A stretch of 64,000 nt of DNA. Origin: Tetmemena sp. SeJ-2015. Taxonomy: Eukaryota; Ciliophora; Spirotrichea; Sporadotrichida; Oxytrichidae. Location: contig JAJKFJ010021473.1 of assembly GCA_027382625.1 (NCBI GenBank), positions 1-64,000 of the forward strand, written 5' to 3'. This document shows, piece after piece, positions 11,191 through 23,631 of the stretch. The notes under the pieces were generated by a model. That model searched no databases. It saw nothing but the letters and a program-made list of their open reading frames with translations, and was not told where the DNA came from. The translations under genes and the position numbers were made by a program. Every line of letters starts with the position of its first letter. The stretch's first letter is position 1.

Positions 11191-14100
11191 TCACAAGCCT
11201 TCTAGCTCGTCCAGTCCGTTCATAATATTTTAACCCCCTGCAGGTTTAGGCTTAATATCTTATTTGGGAGCCCCACCCATCCTCATTCTAGGCTATCTGC
11301 TGTTTCTATCTCCAATCATGCTAAGGTAATCATTCTGAGGCTTACTAGTTGACTAATTGTCATTCATACTCGGAATAGATGTCTATGAACATTATAATTA
11401 AATAAATTGACTTACGAAATCATTGTTGAGACCTCCCAGAGCATTTGAGGGCTAGTTGGTATTTAAAAGAGGCTTAATGTCTTATACTGGCTCATCCCAA
11501 AGGTTTCGCTTAGGCTGACTTACCATTCCCATATTGCTGCCAGCAGCTATGCCTGATCCTCCTCCAAGTTATTTAGGCTCTTCGAATGGTTTTGGATCCC
11601 ATAAGTTTTGCTTTGGTTAAATAATGGGCTCCTTTGCTTCCCATGGATTAGATTTTTAATTTGCCATGACTTGGTTATTTGATTTAACTCCTGCTCCTAG
11701 AATAGGAATACTAGATATAGGATTTGGATCTCCCCACAGTCCAGCTTTGCTGTTCAGACTTTGAACTCCACTTGCTTGCTAATAAAAAATGATTTGTGAA
11801 ATTGATGGTTGGAATCTCCTTTGGCTCTGAATGGATTATCCCAAGGACTTCTGCTTTAAGAGATATTTAACTTATTGAGGTTTTTCAGGTTAAATTAGAG
11901 GTTTCGCTTGTTCAAGAGAAGGGATTTGGCTCTGACTTTCTTATGGTTTTGTAGGCTAGAATCTTTAAGCTGGATCGTAGCTATCATACTTAGCAAATGG
12001 ATCAGCTGCAGGCCTCCTACTTCCTACTAGACCCTATGTATCCTAAGCCGTCTAGGCTTCTAGAGTAGGCCTTGATCTCTCTCCAGGCACATAACTAGCA
12101 GGCTACTGCATCACTCTTCGAGAACCTCCAATAGGCACTTAGCTGTTTTCATTTGAATCAGGGATAATTTACAGAGGTTACTCTTTTTAACCTAAGCTGG
12201 CTAGAGTTTACGCTGAATTTTGATTTAAGATTTGCATTCTAGGTTGATTGAATGCCATACTTTTCAGTAAATGAAGTAGGAGCTTTATTTTAGCTTGTGC
12301 TTGTAACCTATATTGATATTTCAAATACAATAGATTTATATTGCTAGCTTAGTTTCGAGATAGATCTTAGTTTTGTTAAACATCCTAAGTCGCAGACTAA
12401 TTGAGATCTGTGGACAGCTGTTCATTTCTCCTCTATTGCGATCCCTTCATCATAAAAGCAGGTTTTGAAAAAGCTCCAGGCTTCTTCTGAGTTACCTCTT
12501 AAACTGGGGTCTACTAATTACTCTGTTATAGATTTTAAGGAGGCTTCTTAATCTCTTCCTGTACTTCATCTTGAACTTCATCCTCGATCTCGTTCTTTTC
12601 AATTTTTACCTCAACTTTAGCCATTGTTTATAAGCTTTAAGTTGGAGCTGAGATAATGCTTTACTTAACTTCTGCTGCTTAATTTTTATCTTTTTATCCA
12701 AAAGGTTTGGTCATCAAATTAGGTTTAAGCGAGGCTTGTATCTTCGTCTGCTCTTCCCTTTGCTTTTATTCTTCAGCTTCTCTGATTTTCCTTTCTTGCT
12801 CCTCTCTATCTCTTTTTAAGTTTTCTTCCTCTCTCCTTCTCTTCTCTTCCAACTCTTACTGCTACTTGAGTAAGTTAGTTTTCCTCTCTGCTTCTTCCTT
12901 CAACTATCTATCCTTAGTGTCTCTGTCTCTTTGAAGTCTTTGTTACTCTTATTAAGCCTTCAATTTCTCCTATACCTCACTTTCCTTTTGCTTGAGTTCT
13001 TCTAAGTACTATTGCATATCTTCATCAACTTCCTTCTTCTTTTTAGTGGCGATTCCCTTTCGAGCAAGAGCGTCCTCTGATGCTTATGGAGTTTGGTGCT
13101 CGTTTTAATATTTTGCTCTGTTCTCTTTATCTCGGCTGCTGCTGCCTCAAGAATACTATATTCAGCCTCTTCTCCATCTGGGTACTTCTCAAATATTTTC
13201 TAGTTGGCCTCTTCCCACTTCTTTAAAATGTCAAGAAGGCCTCTATCAGCTCCAGCTTTAGCCTTCTCAATTAAATCCTGTATCTCCTATCCCTTAATTT
13301 TAAGCAGTTTAATCTTCTCGTTATAACCCTTGAGGATCATGGCTTTTCTCAGATAGAGTGCGTCAAATTCCTTCTTCTTTTCAGCAATAGAACTCTCGTA
13401 CTTCTTAGTCATGGTTTCAATAGCTGCTCTAGTGATACGCTTTTGCTTCTCTAAATTCTCCAAGTCCTTAGTCAATCGCTCATATTCCTTGTTGTTAGAG
13501 TCATGCTTGTCAACTTCGATTCCATAGTGATCAGCTATCTTATTTAAGCTCTCAAGCCTGCTCCTAAGCTCTTCCATCTATTCTTGCTATTGCTCCTTCA
13601 ACTTCTCAGCTTTATCACATTGATCTCTGAGCTCAGCAGTTTTCTCATTAAGATAGGCTAGTTGCGAAGTTTAGTCATTAATCTGCTTCATAGTCTCTGG
13701 CTCGTTACGCTCAATGATCTTATCCAATCTCTTCTCCCTTCTGATCTGATCGACATGTAGCTATTGTAGCATCTTTTCATAAGTCTTTATGTCAGTTTCA
13801 GTTTGTCTGATATTGCGTTTCAGGTTCAATAAGAAATCTGGAGACTAAACTTCCTCAAGACGCTTCTTTAGTCGCTGATGTTCTCTAATCAAATTTTAGA
13901 TAGCTTTATCAGTGTTCTAAATTTCCTTCTCTCTTGCTCTTATACGTTAGGACCTGGACGGGAGCCGTCCCCTCCGTTAAGTTTCTTCTTCTTAAGAGCT
14001 TCTTAGTTCATCTTTTCAATTAAGAGATTAACATTTTCAGACATTTTCTTCAGCTGTTCTCTTAGTTGCTTATTCTCTGCCTTTAGAAATTTCTTTTTCT

Positions 14101-15327
14101 TCAGGTTCTATAATAAAGGTTAATGAAACTGCTTAGATTTACATCAGAGAGTGTTTCAAGCAGTTATGGAGTTCCCTTCATCTTGTCAAGCTTAGCTCTT
14201 GCATCTAGAAGAGTGCGTTCTATGAACTTGTAAGGGTTCCTCTCCTCAACTACATGCACTTAGCGTTGTGCTACTTTAGATGTAACGCTTTTCTCAGGAG
14301 TGCTTTACACCTCTACTATACTCTTTATATCACTGCCTCTCTTTTGCACTAGAGACCCTACAACTGCTGCCTAGTTATTTGCTCTTGTGTCTAAAGCACC
14401 TGCATTACGATCTGTAAATTTCAACAAGATGGAAAAGACTTACTCTACGCTGGCTAGCTATTTTAGATTAAGGGTTTGCTATTGGCTTAAGAGTTATTGT
14501 TCTTTGCTAAGTTTGAAACTCCTGCACCTGGTTTTGAGTTGTTGTTCTTCGCATTGTTCTTGTTTACTATACTTTCGTACTCTTGATCAAAATCATCGTC
14601 ATAGTCTTCTTCATCATCATCACCCTCTGTCCTCCTTTGTGCACCTGGCTTAGTGGGATTTGCAGCAAGTTTCTAAACCTAAGCCTTTCTTGTGTCATTC
14701 TAAGCCTTGAGAGTGTTCAGCTGTTTGGCAAACTCTACTGCAGTTTTCTAAACGAAATAAGGTTATTCAAAGATTCATAGCTTCAATTATTTGAAGAGAG
14801 AACAATTATTATTACCTTGAAGTTCTCCTCTTCGTCTTCGTCAAAATCATCATCCTCATATTCATCTCCAGCACCATCGCCATATTCCTCGTCATCTTCA
14901 TCTCCCGGTAGAGAAAAGTTACTTGCTTTTCCCTTCACCTCTGGTATAATACTTGAGTTTTTATTGTTAGCAGCCCCGAGCAAAGGCTTGGTGACTACAT
15001 TCGACTGGATTGAGTTCTTATTTAGAATTGATGAGGTGTTGTTTGTGTTTGAAACAATAGGATTTGAAGCTAAATATAATTTATATAAGCTTTTGAATTC
15101 AAATTATTATTGTTTGAGAGCAAATTAGGCTTTGAAGAGGGAGCATTTTGCTTTACGATTGTTGGTTAGTAGGTGGGGTTAGTTTGCTTGGGTGGGTCCC
15201 AAAAGTCATTATTCTTTTGTGTAGGCTTTGCTGCAGGCTTAGACTTAGAAACTCCATAGTCATCGTCAAGGTACTCTTCCTCAAACCCATCTGCGTTTAA
15301 ATCATCTGAATATGCGTCGTCCATCAT
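11191..15327 (-). CDS. Large acidic coiled-coil protein
   Basis: It starts at a double ATG (MMDDAYSDDLNADGFEEEY) and ends at TGA (11191-11193) after GLDELEGL. Order: an acidic, disordered N-terminus (DEDDEEYGDGAGDEYEDDDF); a segment with RNPYKFIERTLLDARAKLDK; then a coiled coil of some 400 residues (IIERNEPETMKQINDQTSQL; then long KEEAERK/EELEEKRRRE runs). The Q/N-rich C-terminus has repeated tryptophan motifs (SNPWEAKEP, QNLWDPKPFEEP, RNLWDEP). Two GT-AG introns are visible on the minus strand, 14748-14815 (68 nt) and 11383-11415 (33 nt). A further frame change lies near 13060. The architecture suggests a cytoskeletal or ciliary protein; no family is assigned. Confidence 0.7.
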
Positions 15328-15459
15328 TTTCTTCTTCTACTGAGTAAATTAATTTTACTTCTTTCAAGAATCATCTCATATTCGCATAATAATTTCACTA
15401 CTTTGTTAAAAAAGCAAACTAAATAATAAATTTATAGCAGAAATAAAATAGCAAAGAAC

Positions 15460-17987
15460 ATGAGACCCACAGACTTAAAATTCAGATCAATCCGAGAGAA
15501 AACCCCAGAGCATCCTTAATTCATGCCTGAGGTCACAAGAAACGGCAGTCTCCTCTTTGCTCACAAACAGTGGTCGCAAATCAATACTTCCATTTAGGGA
15601 CTTCAGCAAATGAGAGATAGATTTTAGTCGGCCAACAAGTCTCAAAAACTTTCCAGATTAGATAGATCATCGATTGCAATATTTCATTTTTATTAGCTAC
15701 CCTTATAATGAAGATCAGAGCATGTCATAGCAAGCATAGCTCAAAACAAATGAAGGGTAATATAATGAAGAAGGCCCTAACTTTAGGAATACTACAAGTA
15801 TTCTTGAATAAGAGGGAGACACAGATTATGAGAACACTTCCAGCATTTAGTATAAGAATCAGCAAAGACCTTAAAGCACCATGAGATTTATAGCCAGCTC
15901 GCAAAGCAAAAAAAGGCCACACCAGAATGACTAGAGCAGAAACAGATCTCCTTTGGGGTTCAATCAAAGCTGCCAGAGATTTTCTATAGATTACACAAAT
16001 CCCTCGCCAAATCTACCTAGTACTTTAAAGAGCTCTCATCTTGGACCAGGTGCTTATAATGCAGATAAGTCCTTCAACCACCTTACCAAGAAAGCTTGCG
16101 GGGTTAAATATCAGCATCTTAGTGTGGGAAAGTAACTAGCAGCTAGTGGGGATTTTCATTTGGAAGGAGACAGGTTAATTTACGAGCCTAGCTATAAAGA
16201 TCCCAGAAGAAAAGTTGGTGAAGCTTCGGCCTATCAAAACATAATTAGCAAGATCATGAGCAAGGGAGAAACCAATCTTATATAATTAAATCCCGAGTTA
16301 ATTAAGGAGATTTCAAAAGCACTCATAGATGAAAGCATTTAAAACAGAAGCTAATTAAACTCCTCTGAGGTTTGCTATAGAGCGTCACGCAACAAGTCGG
16401 ACTAGCAAAGCAGAGCACAATCCTTACTTTAAAGTTAAAATCACATCAAGACTAACAGAGTTTCTATTTAGGATAAGATTCTTGCTTATTAAAACACCAA
16501 TCTTAATGGCTCAGTCTTCTAAAAATCCAAGAGAAGAATAATTTATGCAATTATCATTTTTGATAAGTTCTTAGTATAGAAAGCTTTCAAGTACTAAATC
16601 CTAATCGACAAAAAATCCACAAAACATCATCATATTTCTTGGAGATCAAGTTAACATAAACCCACAGACAACTTTCATAATAAATAACAATAATCAAGAA
16701 GAAATACCTCAACAGCAGCAGTAGCAATCATTCTTTTAAGATTAAAGAGAAAATAACTCGTATTCACCTTTCAAGGCATTTAAATTCAACTAATCTTCAA
16801 AAATCTTTAAAGTTGATCAGTTGTCAGACTAGAAAGTGTTCAGTGACTCTCTATACCAACCTCCTTTTTTAAACCAGTTCGATTTGCTAAATAAAACTAC
16901 TTTCGATCCTTAATTTTAAGGTAGGTCTTCCTCAGCTAATCAACAGCAGTTCAAGCAACTAAGAGCTGCATAAAAATAGGTCAGCTAGAAGAAAAATAAC
17001 TAACTATACAGGATACTAGCAAGTGACTCAAATATAAATTCGGGCTACTTTTAGCATAACTATTAGTGTCCAACTCAAAGCAGCACTTTCTATAGAAATA
17101 AACCTATTGCCTATGATTTGGAAATCTTGAAGCAACAGATTAGACCAAGTTTTAGAGCAAACAGTGCATGTGGAAAGATCAGATAAAGAGTGAGGAATTA
17201 TAACAGAGGGGGAAATAGCATTGCAAAGAATGAAGACTACATTGGATAAGAAGGTACTCATGGCATATTCAGTCACCAAAATCATAGCGTCCTATCTAAT
17301 AACGATTTAACAGGGGTGCAAGACAGCAACGGCTAAAATAGTAATAGACTTGTAAATATTGAGCTTAAACAAGATGAAAACCCTTACACATAAGTTAAGA
17401 CCAAATACTAATTCTTATATTTTTAAATGGTAAAACTTAATAGAAAGAGGGGGCGAAATGGCTGCTGTAGCCTCTCATAGGCAAACTGAAAATATGCGAA
17501 TGGGGGCATTGCCATTTAAAAGCCTGTTCATAGCTACAATCTGTCGGTTCAAAATCCTTATGATAAGAATTCGATAAATCCGGAGCAGGGTGCTACTCCT
17601 CTCCATCTCTTATCTCATGATAACTTCCCAAGTGACCTCATAAATGTGAAGAATTAAACTAACTCAAGTCTCTAAGAATCAAAGGATTTTAAGGAGAGAA
17701 AATTATCACATCTTAGTAAGGGTTTGGATGGTGGTCTGAGTGAAAACAGTAGGAGAGAATAGTCTTTTTAGGATGCCAAAGCTCAGAATCATCACATCAC
17801 TATTGACGAGAATGATTCCAACTAGCCGCAATCAGATGTAATAAAAGCAATCATGAACTAGGGCCCAGATAGGTCTGTAAGGAGCGAACAACATCAAACT
17901 ATATTCTCATAACTTCATGGAAATAAGAATTAAAGATTGGATAATCAACAGAAGAATAACAAAACTGAGCTACAATCGAACATATGA
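15460..17987 (+). CDS. SHIPPO-motif (PGPxxY-like) protein with disordered C-terminus
   Basis: It starts at MRPTDLKFRSIREKTPEHPQ and ends at TGA 17985-17987 after TELQSNI. The N-terminal third carries a sperm-tail-PG/SHIPPO type motif (SSHLGPGAYNADKSF) and KQWSQINTSIQGLQ. The rest is S/N/Q-rich. Proteins with such motifs are usually microtubule inner or outer proteins of axonemes; that link is inferred from one good motif. Frame changes near 15690 and in the 16550-16700 AT-rich patch imply IESs or introns I could not place exactly. Confidence 0.6.
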
Positions 17988-18137
17988 TCTTTAATTTCAT
18001 AAATTAACTTAAACTACAGAGGAGAAGATTTTATTTTGCCAAATTGATAAATTATAAACCTAAAATTACAAAAAAGTAAACTGTAATAAAAATGATTAGA
18101 TTATTTCAAAATTTAAGAGAAGTTTATTCAAGAATTA

Positions 18138-19304
18138 ATGGGAAATTAGATAGGGACAGCAGTAGATTTGATATTTGGAAAAGATCCAAAAGAAAAATAC
18201 TTAGATGAAAAACTTCCAGAAGGAGACAAGTATCTTGGGCTTGTGAATGTAATATATTTGTGGAGGTTTTAATGAGTTTAGGATAGTAACATTTGCTATG
18301 CGAATTCCGCAGTTCAGATTTTATTTCATTGCAAACAATTCCGACAAAGAGTGCTCAACTTCAGCCCTATGAATCCTTAGAAAGATTATCTGACTCGAGA
18401 CTTGCAAGATCTCTTCTCATCTATGAGTGGTTAGAGTAAAGGAAAAGGCTGCATCAACTCTAAAAAGTTCATGCAGAGGATAAAGAAACTGAATCAGTTA
18501 TTTGATAACGATGACCACCATGACTCTCACGAATTTCTAATTTGGTTGCTCAATCAAATATCTGACGAGCTAACTGAAGATGTAAGGAAAGAGAAAGATA
18601 GAATGAGTGAGAGCAGAAAGAAGGAAAAGATAGATCCACTTTATCACTTTGTGTCAGATTTATTCGAGGGCAAATTAGTTTCAAAAACTACATGCTGTAT
18701 TTGCGAAGGCTCTAATTAAAGAGAAGAACACTTTCTTTGAGATTATGCGCATATTTATTTTGAACCCTTCCTAGCTCTTTCATTGGATATAGAAAAAGGA
18801 TAGTCGGTCAACCACTGCATAAAGCAATTTTCCCACAAGGAATGGATGATCAACAGAGATAAGTTTTATTGCGAGCATTCGTGCCATACGAAGCAGATAG
18901 CAACTAAATAAATGATGATCAAGTAAAAGCCTAAGATCTTAATAACTCACCTTAAGAGATTCAAAATAGACCCTATGACTTATAGATACTAAAAGTTAAG
19001 TCATCGGATTCCTTTTCCAGCCGAACTAAGAATAGAATCTGCTCTAGATGAAGGAGAAGACTCTGACACTTCTACAATATATCATTTGAAAGGAATAGTA
19101 GTGCACGTGGGATAAGGTTTTTCATATGGGCACTACTTTGCCCTAGTGAAATCCTAAGGTAGATGGATTAGAATGGATGATACTAATGTGACCATAGTAG
19201 ATGAAAAGTTTATGAAGGCTCTCTATGGACTACCTTCAAGCACTGAGTAATCTAGTTGGCCACAGCGTATATGCTTCTTTATGATAGTTAAAAAGATGAT
19301 TGAT
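18138..19304 (+). CDS. USP12/46-type ubiquitin-specific protease
   Basis: This is a cysteine deubiquitinase of the peptidase C19 family, closest in layout to USP12/USP46. The start is MGNQIGTAVDLIFGKDP. A 33-nt GT-AG intron (18249-18281) sits directly before the Cys box and splices to GLVNDSNICYANSAVQ, the catalytic Cys motif. The HDSHEFLIWLLNQI block follows, then a zinc-binding CCICEGSN knuckle with partner cysteines in KFYCEHSCHTK. LITHLKRFK and the His box FSYGHYFALVKSQGRW with the DDTNV motif are all present. The 42-nt IES at 18734 carries a TGA and must be removed. The C-terminus (ICFFMIVKKMID) has no clear in-frame TGA, so the 3' end is approximate. It is closely followed by nucleoporin B. 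Confidence 0.88.
18734..18775 (+). other. IES, 42 nt, pointer TCTTT, contains TGA
   Basis: TCTTT occurs at 18734 and 18776. Removal deletes an in-frame TGA and joins REEHFLSLDIEKGQSV, the stretch where USP12 has an equivalent phenylalanine-leucine-serine block. Confidence 0.8.
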
Positions 19305-19393
19305 TAGTATTTTCTCATTCTAAAGTTATTCAAATATATTCTGGCTTAAATATATATCTGCATTTTTTATATAAAGTATAAACTTAAAAAATC

Positions 19394-22300
19394 ATGGATC
19401 CGAAATACGGATTGTATAAGCTTGGTTCAAGCCTCGAGATTAGGTAAAAAGATCCTGACATAGAGCTTAAATTGGATACTCTACCAGGTTACAAAGATAG
19501 AGGAAAGAAAACTTTTGAAGACCTGAATCAATTTCTTCAACCACCTGAGTCTTTTAAATGGAAGGAAGCCTATTAAGATCAATGCTCAATCGGTCTTATC
19601 GAGACCTCAAATGTATTTGGCTACACATTCCTACTTTATGGGCAATATCTCATCTGTATAAATCCTACTTAGTACTATGAGATATTCCAAGAAGGAAAGC
19701 TTTTCTCATAAGTAAAGCCCCTATTTTACAAAGCTGATTAATAGCTAAAGTATATCCAAATAAGCAGAAACAATGAGGACAAATTCTTGATTATTTAGGA
19801 AGGCGATCAAATTAAGTTCTTCTATACCGCTCATTTCATTACAAAACTTACTTCTTCTGCTCAAAAATTACCTGAACATTTTTAATATGTGTTTTATTTG
19901 AATACATATTTCTTCATTCAATCTGCCATCTGGTCAATACTTAAGATAAAGGATTTGCCTTAATCTTTATATGAAATTTAATTTAATGTATTTTAGTTTA
20001 AGTGAGCTTCAGATAAAACTAATAGCCATAGGATATGGTGTTGCTGGTGACTAACAAGAGAGAGCTGCATTTCTACAATTTAGAACTAAAGGCCCCGCCA
20101 AGGAAGCCTTTGTAGAACATCACCTCGGCTGTTTACAATTAGACAGGAGATGCAATCTTAGCTTCAACTTATGAACTAGAGCATTAACTTTTGATCCTAG
20201 ATCCTTCCAAGTTATCTGAGTTTGAGACTTCAAGGTCCACATTCACGCTCGATTTTGGAGAAAATTGCAAATTTAATAAATTTAGGATACTCTACCTGAG
20301 TGAATACTTTGGCAACAACCTGATGATGTGTGTGGCTGGCTTTGAAAATCAACAAAACATCGATGATAATCTAGGCTATCTTTTGCATGTTAATTATAAT
20401 ATGTTTGGATAGGTGAGAACTTAAAAGAGGATACCACTTGCAATGAATTGGTAACAAAGAAGAAGCTCAAGTACTATTTAAATTAAGAGAGTGATATTTA
20501 TTTCTTGAACGATTAATAGCACAACAGTGATGATGATCCTCCAACTTTCAAGACTCAAATAATCCAAGGTAAACAAATTTCGGATAGGACACCTATATTG
20601 GCATCACTGCTGCCTCTTAATGCAAGGAGCCATTTTATTTTGAAATCGTTGATGGTGAAATAGAATGTTTTTATGACTTCAAATCTGAAAATTTCACTGT
20701 GTCAGTGCCAGTAGGGTATGACGAAATTGATCATCTTGGGATCTTCCAGGGTTTTTCTCTGGGTACTTTCAGGTCACCAGCCTATCCAGAAAAGTACCTT
20801 TTCAAAACTGTAGACTCGGAGGAAGAGTATTCCTACCCTCCTTGCCTTCTGATGCTTGGAATTGATGGAAACATTAAGCAAGGTCTGGCCAGGATTAGAA
20901 AATTATAAAATTCAAACTTGCTCTCGCCAATCAAAGATGCTTCAATAGAGAGTCAAAATATTTAACAATAAATTGAGGCAAGAGCTAAGCAGCCAGAATA
21001 ATTAAAGCAACCTTCAGCACCTTTATCAAATACTCAAATTTAATCCAAATAAAACCTTTCAGCTCTCAATAACCAGAAAATTGACAAGCCTTCATAAATA
21101 CCTCCTCAAGTAGTTGAGAGTAGCAAAGTTAAAACTCTTTCATAGGGAAAGATTCAAAAGATAGTTGAAAATTATGACAACAAATTTTGCAAGGTCTATA
21201 ACTTAGAGTGCGGAAATATTCTTTAGACAATACAAATTTAAACTCCTACTTTTACTGACATAACTTTTGCAGCATCTCTCAAAGGAATAAATGTAAATCA
21301 ACTAGTCGATACAAACTCACTTCAGATAAATCATAAGAGTTTATAAAAGGACTTATTACAAGGACTTCAAGAATTTAAAGACTCTGAAGCAACAAATATC
21401 TTCTTTAAAAAAGGAGGGAAAGAAATTTGCTGATAACTCAAATAAATAAGATATACTTGCGAACTATAAATCTTAAATTTTTACTATAGCTATCTCTAGT
21501 TGCTCGATGACTAATTGAATCCAACTGAAGCAATTAACTAATTTTCTAAATCACTTCTCCTATCTGGGAGGCTGCGGTCTAATAACCACTCTTTTGATAT
21601 GGTTGAGATTTCAGATAAGGCAATAACTCTTTCAAAGAGAGTAGAATCACTTTCTTCTTTGAACTAAAGAATTTAAACAGCCAAGTCTTAGCGACTTATT
21701 GAAAAGTTTAGAGAATATTACAAGGAGATTCAAAAATAAAACTAAATTAATCTGAACGGAACAGAAAAGTAAAATAAGTATGCGAGATATCAATTTCTGA
21801 AGTCAAAGGATTATACAGCGAAGGAGGAGTTTGTTAAAGCGATAAGGATTGCTATTGAAGAGATTTTATTTTTGAATTAATTCCAAGAAGAATCCTTTCG
21901 ATTCTAGCTTCTGCAAAATCTAATGCAGATGAACTGTGCTTAGATAGCTAGATCTAAGTATCGAGTCCTAAAAGCAATTTCCAATATATGAATTTGAAAA
22001 TAGAGGCTGAAGACATTAGTGGAACTTAGTGAGGCTTTTGAAAAACTAGATTAAAAAGCTTCTAAAATATTTTAATTTAGCCCCACGCAGTTATAAAAAA
22101 GAGAATGATGGAGTGATAGAGTTGAATAAACAGAGGCTGATGAAGATCTAAAGAAATGCTTTGGTACTTTCAAAAATGTTTAAAGTAAAAGAGAATTAAA
22201 ACCCAAAGATTTCTATTTCTAAGGAAGAATAAAGGAACCCTCCTCATTTACCTTTTTAATAGAAAATAGAAAATATTGTACCCTAATAGAAAAAAGCTCC

Positions 22301-23534
22301 CTCAAATATTCTTGCGAGCTCGAATGCTTCTTAAAGCACTAATGTCTAAATAAATACCTCTTAGAAGATTGATTTAGCTCCCTCATTACAGTAAATTCCT
22401 TCTGTAGGCAGTAAAGAGAGAGCTGATTTTAATTAAAAATCAGACTAGAATATTTAAATCTCTTAACCTTTGACATAAAAGCCGCAAGCTTAAGTTTCAG
22501 TCCCAAAGATCTCTAATACAGCACCCATTAAGTCCTAAGCAGCAGTAGATGCCACTTAAGTTCAAACAAAGACTCTTTCCTACCAAAATTTAGGAAAGGA
22601 ACTAACTCTTGCTTAAAATGATTTGTTCTCAAAATAAGAGGATCTTAAAAATCAAGCTGATTAAGCTAAGTCAATTTAAAATCTAAAAATTAATGGCTTG
22701 CACGATTTTTAGCCCAACAAACCTTAGATAGACTCATAACAAAAGCCTTTAGTCGTTAAAGTTGATCAATCTTCAAATGCTATTCCATCATTTTTGAAAC
22801 CTCAAAATGTCTAGCCTGAATAAAAAATAGAAGAAAAAGAAAAAAAGACTCAGTAATTGATAAAAGACAAAATTGAGCCAGCAGTGATTAAAGAAGAAAG
22901 TAAACCTGCAGAGTAAAAAATTCCTATTACTCAAGTCACAGATAAATGCTTAAATTCTTATTTTTCCAGATATATTAAAGAAAACTTAGACGAATGACAC
23001 TAAGGTAAATCAGTCAAGTAATAAGCCTCTATTTGGTCAAGGAACTTCCCTACTTTAAAATAACCAGGGCTTAGGTTTTGGAAATCTCTCGTCTGGCTTT
23101 GGAGGATAGCCTTCGCTAAATTTATAAGCAACTTTTAATCAATAATTAATTAAATTAATACATCTTCGAAGCCTCTCTCGCAACCGTAGCCTTAAATTCC
23201 TCAGGCATCTTTATAAGGATCGCTATTCTCTTGTAATTAAAACATATTCGGTTAGAAACCAGCCCCCGTCTTTGGTTAGATTCCAGCAGGTAATTAAAAT
23301 GGACCTTTTAATCAGCCTTTTGGGTTAGCTCCTTCAACTGGTATGACAGGAATGTTTGGATCTTTCTAGGGCGCTGGAAACTAAGGAGCTCTGTTCGGAT
23401 AATAAGAGTAGCATAACTTTGGTGCTGCAGTTCAGAATAATTTCAATGCTGGCTTTGCAGCTGCACAAGGACCCAACTTTGAGCAGGCAAAGAGCCATTT
23501 CTAGGAAGATAAGTTTAAAAAGATGAGAAAATGA
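19394..23534 (+). CDS. Nup214/Nup159-like FG nucleoporin B (paralogue of A)
   Basis: It has the same order as nucleoporin A: propeller, helical middle, FG tail. The propeller (MDPKYGLYKLGSSLEIRQKD...) shows VLLVTNKRELHFYNLE, QNITSAVYNQTGDAILA and ILDPSKLSEFETSRSTF. It continues through LSEYFGNNLMM and VSVPVGYDEIDHLGIFQG. The tail has GQGTSLLQNNQGLGFG, SSGFGGQP, FGQKPAPVFGQ and NAGFAAAQGPNFEQAK, and ends in FKKMRK at TGA 23532-23534. IESs are placed at 20388 and 20589, and another lies at about 19880-19990. The two genes are separated by the USP gene in the same orientation, suggesting a segmental duplication. Frame changes at about 21440-22100 and 22950 are unresolved. Confidence 0.8.
20388..20413 (+). 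other. IES, 26 nt, pointer TG
   Basis: TG occurs at 20388 and 20414. Removal joins GYLLH to ENLKEDTTCNELVTKKK, which leads in frame to LKYYLNQESDIYFLND. It lies at or next to the position of the 19-nt IES of nucleoporin A (7049). Confidence 0.5.
20589..20590 (+). other. Tandem ACAC that breaks the frame
   Basis: Dropping one AC of ACAC (20589-20592) gives ISDRTYIGITAASQC. The break is at the same codon as the 22-nt IES of nucleoporin A (7223). Confidence 0.5.
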
Positions 23535-23631
23535 ATGCATAATTAATTAGCTGTTTTAATTTCAAGATTTTTACTTTTACTAGTTTTATAGAGCTAATTA
23601 AATTTTATAGCAATAAGCATAATTTCACAAA

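Noticed and set aside
13960..13985. GGACGGG/CGTCCC hairpin as a regulatory element
   Set aside because: It lies inside the coiled-coil coding frame (GGDGSRPGP on the minus strand), so codon choice explains it.
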